Assembly (NCBI GenBank): GCA_905182985.1
Contig: CAJJDN010000060.1
Location: 439,481 to 503,480, forward strand
Direction of reading: 5' to 3'
DNA from: Paramecium sonneborni
Taxonomy: Eukaryota; Ciliophora; Oligohymenophorea; Peniculida; Parameciidae
Length of the DNA stretch: 64,000 nucleotides
The position numbers and the translations under genes are program-made. The notes under the pieces were generated by a model. That model saw only the letters and a program-made list of their open reading frames with translations, was not told the DNA's origin and did not search any database. Positions 50,030 through 61,530 of the stretch are shown one piece after another (the first letter of the stretch is position 1; every line of letters starts with the position of its first letter).

Positions 50030-51171
50030 AAATTTTATAAAAGAATAGCATAAGACTATTTATTTATTATGATAATTATAAAATGAATTAATTAAAAACA
50101 ATTAAATCTATGTAGCTTCAAAATTTTTAGAATGATTAAGCCTATGAAAAAATGAGGAAAATATAAAAAAAAACTTATTTTGAGAGACAGAAAGGACAAT
50201 TATTAGAATTTACGTGAGTTAAATTTGAAAATATTCTAGTTTAACAAATATTTTATTTATTTAATAAAATTGCCTCTTGGTTTCTTTATGTTTTTAAAAA
50301 TGTATCAAACAACTATAGGTATATAACATATATATATTTTATTTTCTGTTTCTTAATTATAAGATTTTTTTGTGAATTAATTAAATTCTATATTTTATAA
50401 AACTTATAATAATGTTGGTTTATTAATTTAAAATAGATAATTCAATATTTCAAATATTCATTAATAAAATTATCAATAAATAATAAAATTCACCTATGTA
50501 GAATCTACCATTTTGTCCAATACATAGCTATTAAATCCTAAATTTATTAGAATTAAGTGATAGTGATGCAAGATTAATTTGTTGCAGTTGTCTTCTCAAT
50601 CTAATTAAGACAAAAAATAACTTTGATTCTAGTAAAATTGTAGATCTTGTTTAAGTTAAATTATCTGTTATTTCAAGGTTTATGAGCATCCAGAAAATAC
50701 TTTTTAATTTACAGATGTAAAAGAGAAGACTTCTTTAGTTCAATTTTTACATGAATAAATAGAACAATTATCTGTTATAAAATAATAAATTGAGGAACTA
50801 TTAAACCAATTATTAGAATGGAAATAAGAAATATAGTAATAGAAAACTAGTTTTCTTAATGTATTTAGATATTCTGATTATAGATCATTAAATAAGATGA
50901 ATTCAAATAAAACTTTTAAACACTTGCAAATCAGGAGAAAAATATTAAGAATGAGATGATATAATAGATTTAAAATAAATTTTACAATTATTTTGAATCT
51001 ATTAAGGCAATGAATTAAGTAGCCACATAAAAAGATTTGGAAAATTTGGAAAAACTTAATTAGAATATGACTCAAAAGTATAATAGATTTATTTATAATA
51101 GAGTTGGTAACTGTAAAAAATTTAAAAAAATATTTAAATCCATTAACAAGCTGGAATAAAATTATGAAAAA
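50030..51171. repeat. Tandem duplication D, second copy
   Basis: Copy of 48887-50028 continuous with the 3' half of the TLDc gene. Confidence 0.85.
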
Positions 51172-51708
51172 ATTATAAACCCTTTTTGGTGTGAATTAAT
51201 AAATACAATTGAAAGAAATGTTAAGCGGTAAATAAATCAAAAAAAAATAATTTATAAAAGTTAAGAAAATGGATTAACATTTGAAGCAATTAGAAAAGCA
51301 ATAATTGGTAAGTAAAATTTACTTTGGTTTTTTAAATCATCTAATAATCAGGGTACTGAATTCGGTGCATTTACCCCATATATTTGGATTGAAGGTGATC
51401 ATTCTGGAACCACTGAAGCAAATCCTTCTTTTTTATTCTCAAAGACTTTAAATTAAATTTATCCTATAATTTAAAAAATGGGAAAGTGTACATAATATTT
51501 TAATCCTTAACATATTTTATTTGGAGGCACTGGCAATAGTGATTAAGATTTAAGAATAAATCCTGATTTTAAATCAGGATATTCCAGATTAGGTATTACA
51601 TATTCAGCCCCTGTAGGTGTTGACACTTCTAAATATTCTTCATATCTCTTAGGGGCTTTAGAACCAAATGTGATTGAATGCGAGATTTATTAAATATTAT
51701 TTGAATGA
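50496..51708 (+). CDS. TLDc-domain protein with N-terminal zinc-finger-like motif
   Basis: ATG 50496, TGA 51706-51708; introns 50655-50677 and 50861-50883 give 388 residues. N-terminus FCPIHSYQ...ICCSCLLNL has B-box-like Cys/His spacing; a long coiled coil follows, then a TLDc-type beta-rich domain: LLWFFKSSNNQGTEFGAFTP, NPSFLFSKT, FGGTGNSDQDLRIN and GYSRLGITYSA. TLDc proteins are linked to oxidative-stress protection and V-ATPase regulation; the zinc-finger/coiled-coil/TLDc arrangement is common in ciliates by recollection. Function inferred only. Confidence 0.75.
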
Positions 51709-52319
51709 GACATATTTATCAATTTAAAATATATTTTTTTTTTTTAAATTTATGTTGATTTTCTACTCGATATAAGTGTTATAATTTAATATTAAAAGAA
51801 TCAATTAATAATTAAAATATAAATTATTTGGAATCCCTATCCTAAAAAAACAATAGTATTTTTTTAAGATTAATTCAGAATAAAACAGTAAAAATCTAAA
51901 TATTGAAGAATATTTAAGTTTTCTCCTGCATAAAATAATATATCATTAGGTTTTTCTATCAAAAACACTAATTAAATTTTTTAATGCTTAAGTTATTATT
52001 GATTTTTTTCTATTCAATCATTTCAATAACAAAATTTAATTTTAGATTTGACAAACTAAAAAGCCAATTAATTTAAATTTGAAAGATCTCTTGAAATTAA
52101 GAATGATATTTATATAAGTATGTATGCTATAATAATTTTTATTTGATGTGAAAAGTGTGTCCAAGTTAAAAATGAAAAGACTATTTTCATTATACTGGAT
52201 TTAAAACTAGAATTAAAATATAGTTATTTTTTTGGAATCTATCTGAAAAATTAAATATCAGTGCATAGCGAGTGATTATGGAAATTTTTGTATCTTTAAA
52301 AAGAAAAATATTATGAATA
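51709..52319. other. Non-coding AT-rich region
   Basis: No sustained reading frame; occasional short TGA-free stretches only. May contain the decayed 5' part of the neighbouring pseudogene. Confidence 0.4.
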
Positions 52320-53240
52320 TAAATTTGAAAATAAAGGCTATATTATAGTGAATTATTAATTAAGATCTTATAGAGATTCGAAACTAATTATGAACTCATT
52401 TTAGGTGAGTTTTTCAGATTAATAATTCTCCTGATTTCCCTAGAATATCGCCATAATTTTGATTAAATTAAAAGGATATCCTATTTTATCCTTCAAATCA
52501 GCATTCATCTTTCTGTTAATAAGACAAACAGAAATTCCTATTAAAATTAAAAAGTCATACTTCTAAAATTTATTGCTCTTTTTTACACTCTAATGATGAG
52601 GATCGAATTGTTTAAGGAACTGATAATTACACAATATAATTTGTGGGAACCTTACCATAATTAGAATAATAATGGTTTTATTAATATACTATATATTTGT
52701 TAGGTATTAATAGTAATAGAAATAAAATGCTTTCTTGTAATACAGAAAATACTTTCTTAATATAAGAAGATCTTAATAAAAATGGCAAATAAAACAAATG
52801 ATTTGTGGATTTCACTTTTCATTTATTAGAAACTAAATTTTTGCAATCTAACCTAATTCTTATAAGAAAACGGGAAATCTATATCTATCTACAATTGAAA
52901 AACTTTAATCAATAATTTGAAAACTAAATTAAATTTATTTAAAAGCATGGAATCAGAATTATTGTCCTGGTTCTTATATTTCATCTGAGAATTTATTCAT
53001 TATATATATAAAAAGTTGTTATTATATTAATATAGTAAAGATTTAGATAATTTTGAATTTTCTACAAAATAATCTATAAAATTTAAAACAAGATATATAT
53101 CACAAACTTTAAAAGATGATGGAAATTTATAAATAATATCGAATTTTATATCTAAACAATTCTATCAGATTTATTTTTTATTTTAAATATTATTGATAAA
53201 GTAATTTTGAATCTAGTCTTTTTAATAATGAATTAATTTA
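52320..53240 (+). pseudogene. Decayed WD40-family gene
   Basis: Fragments in shifting frames resemble a large Paramecium WD40 family: KLKSHTSKIYCSFLHSNDED, NYTIQFVGTLPQLEQQWF and GINSNRNKMLSCNTEN in one frame (52460-52801), then FLQENGKSISIYN and, at about 53059-53150, STKQSIKFKTRYISQTLKDD and GNLQIISNFISKQ, which recall the family's C-terminal ending. At least three frame breaks and internal TGAs interrupt it, and no intron choice fixes them. The family comparison is from memory. Confidence 0.45.
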
Positions 53241-53982
53241 TAAAAGATTAGTTTTTGTGATCAATTTTTTAGTTTTCTTCTTAATTCAATTTGTTTATTT
53301 TTAATTGTGCCAACCAACCAATTTGTTTGATAAATAGTTAAATATAATTTTTTCTTTTAAATTCTTGATTCTAATATATAATGAGCTGTGGTTGTGTTCA
53401 AATATATAAAAAATAATTGATAAAAAAAATATATATTATCAATTATTTGAATTAAATCAATTCTATATTGACTGTTCGAATAAAAATTTAATCAAAGATG
53501 ATTTCTAAAGGATTATCTTTAACTAGAAATTTTACCAATATTGTCAAATCAAAGAATGATATAATCAAAAAATGTTCAAAGAATTATATATATAGTAAGT
53601 TAGTTATTTAAGACTTTTCTTATATCTATTAAATAAGTGTAAAATAAGAATTTTTGAATTTTGCTGATATTAAAATATCAGCATATATAAAAGTCATGCA
53701 TTTTCTATACCTAGGCTATATGTAAAAAAGAATAAGTGAGTCCAAATATTTTCTTTACTTAAAATTTCTCCATTGAACATAAAATGTGAAGATGCTTGTG
53801 ATTATTCAATAATTATATATTTTAAATTAATCCATTTGACAAAAGATTATCATATAATTATGGAAAAAAGAGCTTGAAAGTTAATCAATGCTAAAAGATT
53901 ATTATTAGTAGATAATAAAAAAAGAAAATCTTTGTTTTTCATTGATTGTTTTTAAGGTGATCTATAATATTAATTAAATAAA
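53241..53982. other. Intergenic region with a doubtful short ORF
   Basis: 742 bp. A TGA-free frame at 53498-53776 (92 codons, starts MISKGLSLTRNFTNIVKSKN) is no longer than chance allows at this base composition. Nothing else seen; the 3' end should hold the promoter of the cysteine-rich gene. Confidence 0.35.
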
Positions 53983-56900
53983 ATGATTTTTAATTAAAAG
54001 AGCTTCATTATGTCTCTCATTTTATACCTTCGTGTCTCTGCTAATTGGAGATTAATAGATTATAGTTTTACAGAGGCTAATGTTTAGGAAAATAATTGGA
54101 TTATGTTTAGAAATTGCCCCAATGATATTTAAATCTCATTTAAATCAAAAAGCTGTAGTTAAAATCAACTGAAGTATGTTCAGTTGACCAGAAATTAGGA
54201 ATATCTATAAAAATCTTTCAAACATAGAAGCTTTTAAGTTTAAGTTGTTTTTGATGTCTTCTTTATTGAAGGAGACACCTCAAATTCCAAAATAACATTT
54301 ATTTTTTCAAATTCAGCTAATGAATAAACATTTTACAGTAGAATATATAAAAAATATGATTTGACATAAAATAGTGAAGGCATTTGTAATAATTCTTTTA
54401 ACGATTTTGAATTTCTTACAATAGAAAGTACAATTACTAATTAATTGAATTAAAATTTTATAATTAAAATTTGTTTTGATCCTGATGATCCAGACATGGA
54501 AATAGGAATTAGAAATTTGTTAATATATGTCAAATACTGTCATCCAACTTGTCTAACTTGCAATGGTCCTTAAGAAACTGATTGTTTAACATGTTTTAAC
54601 AGTTAAAGTTTATAAAGTGGCTTATGCCTATGTATTCCTGAGTAATAATTTTCTGAAACAAACATAGGTTGCCTTTAAGAATGCAATAGAGATTATTCAA
54701 TTGCTCGTTATGATAAAATTTGTGTTTAAGACAATAGAATTAAATCAAAACTGTAATTTTTTGTTAATAATGTTATTCCATTATCAAATTAATATAGATA
54801 TGAACCTTTTATTTTTTAAAAAGATATATTTCATCTTAAAAATACTGATTTAATATATGAAAATTGCAATGGAATTAGTTTTATTGGTAAGTTGTAATTT
54901 AGTGAAGGAATGCTTTATAAAATGAATTTATAAAAGTCAGTCAAATTTCTGCGAATTCGTTTAACTTTTTATTTGTTTGATTTATTAGAATCAAGTAAAA
55001 TTGAAATATTTCATGATAATCAAATATAATCTAGAATAATAAAAACTGCAACAGATTTTTAGTATGAAAATTTGAATAAAATTTTTGGAAAGATTGAAAC
55101 TTGTGAGAATGTTTATACTTTGTTAAGAATAGAGATGACTTTTTAGCTTTTCAATTCTAATCCAACAATTAAAATTTAAGGATAACTTTAAGAAATGAGT
55201 GAATATTGGGGATTTAGAAATATTACTATTGACACAGGATTTTGTCAATAGAATTGTATTACTTGTTTAGATTATTTCAAATGTGCTGAATGTGAAACAG
55301 GTTATTAATTATATAGAAATCAATGTGTCTAATAATGTCCTATTCATTCATCTAATTGTGTTGATTATGAAGACTTTATTCAATGTAAATCTATTATAAT
55401 ATAATTTTTTAGATTCTAGATACATAGCGAAAGGATTTTATAATTTAAATATGACTCTAGAAGATATAAATTAATATTTTGATACTTCTCCAGATCCATC
55501 AAAAAACTTTGCTACCAGTTAAAAATTTTCATTTTTAAATAATAAAATAGTTTTAGGAGGTTTGTTGGTTTGGAATGATGGATCTTATATTAAAACATGG
55601 ACAATTTAAAAACCTCATTATGGGGTATCAATATATTTTAATTTAACTTATGGTGATGGTTATACTGGACAATTTTATTATAAGGCAGGTTTATCAAGTG
55701 ATGTTTACTCAGCACCTTTTAATAATCCTGGAGGTGGATCAAATTTGATTGGACGTCCTAGTTTTGAAAGTATTCGCTTCTTTGAGATTCATTTGAATAA
55801 TTTTTAAAATGATAATTTGTATATAGAATTAAAATGTTAGGCAAATATAGCAAATATTTTATAAGGTTTTTGTGCTATATCAGAATACTTCATTATTGTT
55901 CATTATGTAATATTTAATAATTAGAATTTAGTGTCCTCCGTTTTGTTCATAATGTATTAGTTCAAGTACATGCACAACATGGGAGCCAGGTCATTCTAGT
56001 TCTAGTTGTTTAAGTAGTTAATATTTAAATTTTGATCAATAAACAGAAACTTATAGTTGCAATAATTGTATTTAGATTGGTTGTAATATTTGTATGGGTA
56101 CAGAAGAATGTACTGAATGCATAAGTGATGAATTTGAATTAACTAATGGAATATGTTTGTGCAAACCATTTACTTATTTATAAGGAAATGTTTGTATTAA
56201 GTGCAATAGATATTGTGAAAACTGTTATGGTATTTCTTAATAAAATTGTCTAACATGTATTCAAGAATTTCATAGAAACATTTAGTAAAATGAATGCTTA
56301 TGTAACCCTGGATATTAAAATGATGGAATTAATTTACCATGTATTCCTATATGTGGAGATTAAATAATTGTTGATGAAGAAGATTGTGATGATGGTAACA
56401 ATAACCCATTTGATGGATGTCACTAATGTTAATTTAAATGTTAAGAAGAATGCAATATTTGTCTTTATGGTAAATGTTATCAATGCAAAGACAATTATAA
56501 TTTAGTTCAAGAAATTAATAAATGTATTCCAATATGTGGTGATTTAGTAATAGTTAAAAATGAAGAGTGTGATGATGGTAATGATAATGCTTTTGATGGA
56601 TGTTATCATTGTAAATTATAATGTTATGATCATTGTATTTAATGTAACTAAGGAATTTGTGAAAAATGTGATGAAATAAATGGTTGGTATTTAACAAATG
56701 CTAATTGTTAATCTATATGTGGAGATGGAATTATTGTTAAGGGATAAGAACAATGTGATGATTCTAATTTTAACCCTTTTGATTTATGCCATATGTGTGA
56801 ATAAGAATGTTAATAAAATTGTATATAATGTTAAAATGGATATTGTCTTTAATGCGAAATGGGCTTTTAATATCTCAAATAAACTAGAAAATGTATTCAA

Positions 56901-59642
56901 ATTTGTGGTGATAGTATAATTGTGGGAAATGAATAATGTGAAGATTAGATGATAGAAGGTTTAACATAATGTTCGGATTGTTAATTTAAATGTAATGAAA
57001 AATGTACTTATTGTAATTTTGGTAAATGTTAAAAATGTAAAGTTGGGTATATATTAGTGAATAATGAATGCGAATAAGTTTGTGGGGATGGATATGTTGC
57101 TGAAACTGAAGTTTGTGATACATTAGTTTAAGATATCAATTCTAATTGCTATAATTGTAATTATAATTGTCAAAAAGGTTGTTTAATTTGTAATTAAGGT
57201 ATTTGTGAAAATTGTATAGTTGGATATATTTTAGAACAATTTTAATGTAAACCAATTTGTGGAGACCAATTAATTGTTGATTTAGAATAATGTGATGATG
57301 GTAATTTAATACCTTATGATGGATGCCATAATTGCAACTATTCTTGTGAAATTGCATGCAAAGTTTGCTAATTTGGGTATTGTATAGAAATGGATGAATA
57401 AGATATAATAGATGAAGATAATGAAGATAATGAAGATAATGAAGAAATAGAAGACGATGAAAATTAAGATTCTTATTCAACAAGTTTTGATTGTATTATT
57501 CCAGACTGTAAAATTTGTGAAAATAACAATATTTGTTTGGATTGTGGTTAATATTTTCAATTAATCAATACCTAATGTGTACCTATATGTGGAGATGGTA
57601 TTATTATAGAGGGATTAGAAGAATGTGATGATGGTAATGATGTATCAAATGATGGATGTTTTAAATGTTAATTTTAATGTTCTCAAGGTTGTGTTGAATG
57701 TCAATAAAATTAATGTAAGAAATGTGATAATGAATTATATATCTTGGATTTTTAAACAGCTTAATGCTTGTAAAAAAACTATGATTAAAATGATAATATT
57801 GATTCACAAATCACAGAATTTAAGTTATATTCAAATTTCAGATGTGGAGAAAATCAATTACTTCTTGATAATTTATGTTTAAATTAGTGTGGAAATGGAA
57901 TTTTGGCTAATAAATATGAAGAATGTGATGATGGAAACAATTTCGGAGGAGATGGATGCTCTTCTTTTTGTAATATTGAAAATTCCTATAAGTGCCTAAA
58001 TTAAGAAGGCTCATTAAGTTTATGCACATTTATGAAGGCTCCACAGTTCATTCTCAATATTTTATCAGATAAAATAAATTCAACCTAAATATTAGAATTA
58101 ACTTTCACATAACAAGTTAAATTAGGGACAGATTTAAAGTTTGAGGAATTTGTGTTTTTTACATTTACTTCTAAAACTCAATATTAACTAACAATTAATT
58201 ACATTTAAAACATTACACTTTATTTGAGTAGTCCTAAATATTAAATTATAATTGAATTTATTGAACCTATAATAGATCCTATTCTAGAAGTTAATATAGA
58301 AAAATCTATAATATAGAATTAATTTGAATAAGATTTATAGGATCATTAGTAGATTATTCATCTTGGCACTCCTTTTGTGCTACCTGAAACAACATAAAAA
58401 TCATTAACCTCCATCGTTTAAATTAATGATGTTATGATGTATTCTATGGTTAGTGTATCAGGTTTGGCTTTACTAACTGGAAATGCTATTATGTTCTTTA
58501 ATCTATTAGATTTATTATAGTCCTTATCTTATATAAAATATATGCAATTTCAATTTCCACCACATTTAACAGAATTTCTAAATACTTACACTAAAGTTTC
58601 ATTACAGCCAATTATGAATTATTTTTAGGTAGATTAATTATTGACAGATTTAAATGGAGGAACTCTTCCATATCAAATCAGCAATAAATCACGAGAAAAA
58701 TCTACAGCAAATGCTTTAAATTAGATTTACTTAATCAATGCAAAAAGTTGCTATTTTTCTGTCTTTGTATCTGTAATCACTTATCTAATTTATAGTACAT
58801 TAGTATCTAAAACTGTGTAAAAAATAGTATTCAAACTAGAGAATAAAGGTAAACGAAATTCTAAAATCCTAAGACTTATAAATTTTTTTTAAATCAAGAT
58901 TCAGAAAAAGTGCTTAAAGTTGAAATTTGAATATTTCTCTTAAGGAATATTTAAGCTTTTTTAAGCAATTTTACATTAACTTATTTTTAGTATATTATTA
59001 CAATTTCCAAATTACAAATTTCATACTTCATTTGAAATTTTCAACAGCATAAATGCTATATTTGGATTATTTTTTATCTTATTAGTTACTTTGAATTTAT
59101 TTTCAATCACTACTGCAGAAATAAAAGATTAAATTAAATGGAAATATTTTTATTTTGAATCAAAAGCGTAATTTTGGTAAGTCTAATTTAAGTCCTTCTC
59201 AATTTATAGAATATTGTTTTATATAATGATTATTGTTCAATTAATCAATTATCCAGAAGCATAATCAATATTGCTTTCTATGCTATCGCTTTCTTATATG
59301 ATTTATTTAATCAAGTATAAACCTTTGAAATCTCAATTTGAACTTTATAAATTAATTTGCAAAGAGTTTTTTGTTATGTTGTTAACTGGAACATTTTTAG
59401 TTTATAGTTTTGAATTTAGTTAAGATAAATACATGTTGCTTGGCTGGATTCATATAGGTATGTTTTCTTCAATTTTGGCTTCTAATTTATTAATAGATAT
59501 ATATATATAAATTCAGAAAATCTACGATAGTTACTTGAAAAAGAAATTTAAAGATAAAATTGAGTAGTAGAGAAAATATTATTATAATCATTTACAAGGA
59601 TTTATCTTAAATGATCGTGATTATTACCATCATAATTCATGA
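53983..59642 (+). CDS. Giant cysteine-rich multi-pass membrane protein
   Basis: ATG 53983 (a second at 54010 gives a better signal peptide, MSLILYLRVSANW); TGA 59640-59642; introns 55385-55412 and 55907-55931; 1,868 residues. N-terminal ectodomain with growth-factor-receptor-type Cys clusters (CHPTCLTCNGP, CPPFCSQC), then eight repeats of the form CGDGIIxxxEECDDGNxxxxDGC between about residues 770 and 1,310 (Myxococcus-type Cys-rich repeat, DUF4215-like). An acidic insert (about 1,118-1,145: EDNEDNEDNEE) splits repeats six and seven. The C-terminal ~400 residues have several hydrophobic spans and a basic tail. Likely a surface or alveolar-membrane protein; ligand unknown. Confidence 0.8.
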
Positions 59643-61530
59643 TTACTGTTTTTGTTTCGTTTTTATTTGTATATTATAAAAATATTGATTATAAATTTTA
59701 TAACTTAAACAGGAATAATATATAAATCAAATATTTAACATAAATTCTAAGTTTCAGAAGGATTTCAAAAATCAACTTAAATTCATAAAAATATATATAA
59801 GATTTATTCATCCTTTGAACTTATTGGAAAATATCAATTTAAAGTTAAATATTTATAAACTTACTTTATTCATTTATTTCAGGAATCTAATATAATTTCT
59901 AAAAAACTCAAGCATAGTTCAAAATTTGTAAAAAATTATTATAAATAATTTAATGAAGGAAATCATATCATCATAAAGTATAGAATTATGATAGCTCCTT
60001 TAATTACAGCAACTTTTAAGCGTTCTAACAATGTTTTTTCAAAATAAAATATTATTATATATTTCAAATCTCTGTAAATTTTTTCATAAAGTAAGAATAA
60101 TAAAATCTAAAAAGGTTATTAAAATCTTAAGAATATATATAAACTAAAAATCAATGATAAAATACTGCCATTCTATATCTAAATTTAAATATTTTAAATA
60201 TCTTTTATTTCTCCATTATTTAACTTTTTTATAAAAAAATATTAAAAGCAAAATAATTATTAAAACAAAGAATAAATCCATCCTTAAGGAGACTATTAAA
60301 ATTTAGTAAGAGTAAATTAAATGCTATAATTTCCTATTGAAAATTCATTCAAACAAGAAAAATTAACTGTTATATTTTTTACTGTATAATTACTTTTATT
60401 AGAAAATAGTTGCATTAAAATTTCATTTTTGATAGATTGATTAGATTTAGTCGATAAATTAATATAATTTCAAATAATTTCAAAATATAACCCTCATATA
60501 AATAAGGGATGGCTTAGATAGCTATAAAATAATACTCAATATTATCAAATTCAATTCCAGAATTTAATTCTTTGAAATAAAATTAACTGATTAAACTATA
60601 ACTATTCATATACTCTAAATAAAATAAAATATTTATCTAAAATAAGTAGGAATTTCAGTTGACAGGAAGATAGCTGATTCATTATATAGAGACTGTATAA
60701 ATATTTTTAACTTCGATTATTAAACAAGCTTTTCAATAATAATCTTAGAATACTTTTCTAAACTCTAATAAAAATAGTGAATAAAATATTCTCTTCAAGC
60801 AACTTAAGTCTCAAGGATGACACTCAACATTGAAATTGATCTCAATATCAAGATAAATATTAAAAAACCATTTCCAGTTACTAGTTCAAAACTAACACTA
60901 TTAAATATCCATCATCACATCTAATGATAATAGCTAAATGTGTAAATCCAACACTATGAGCATCTTATATTTATTCAATTGTTTGATTCTATTAAGCTAA
61001 TAATTAAATAAATAAATTTTAATTGTTAATCGTATAATTGATTAAAATTGGAAAGAGTATATATAATAAATATTTCTGCAATGTTCTATAAAGTTATTAC
61101 ATAAATAATCTTATTATAAAATGCAAAATTAATGAGCCACTTAATTGTAAATTTCGTTAAAATTGTCTAATAATGAGTTTTTAATGATCAAACAATTTCT
61201 TTCAGCAATTAAATTTTTAAAAAAGCCAATCAATATTGTTTGGAAATGGAAAAGTAGGGATTATATTGAAACCTAAAAAAGATATCAGAAATGGATTACA
61301 ATGAATCCATATATTTTAACAATATGGAGTCCTAAAAGTCTGTATGTATGCTACAAAATACAAACTGATTGACTCTAATGATGCTGATAAGCAAATTTAT
61401 TGTAATAGAATTAAGAATTGAACAGTAACATGTTCAGGTAGGGAATGCCACTTATGATTTAATTTATTTTGAAGAATGCAATTTAACCAACTAAAAATAT
61501 ATTTCTTTTTTAAAAACTAATATATTATTT
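59643..61530. other. Region without a confident gene; long TGA-free stretches
   Basis: Immediately after the stop of the cysteine-rich gene its frame stays TGA-free for 265 codons (to 60437). A second stretch at about 60640-61133 (QEFQLTGRQLIHYIE; later QLNKQILIVNRII) is broken by one TGA at 60820. Neither begins with a plausible start, and introns joining them were not found. Could be decayed or unrecognised exons, or chance. Confidence 0.35.

Noticed and set aside
53498..53776. 92-codon ORF as a gene.
   Set aside because: Length is within chance for TGA-only stops at this composition, with no motif or neighbour support.
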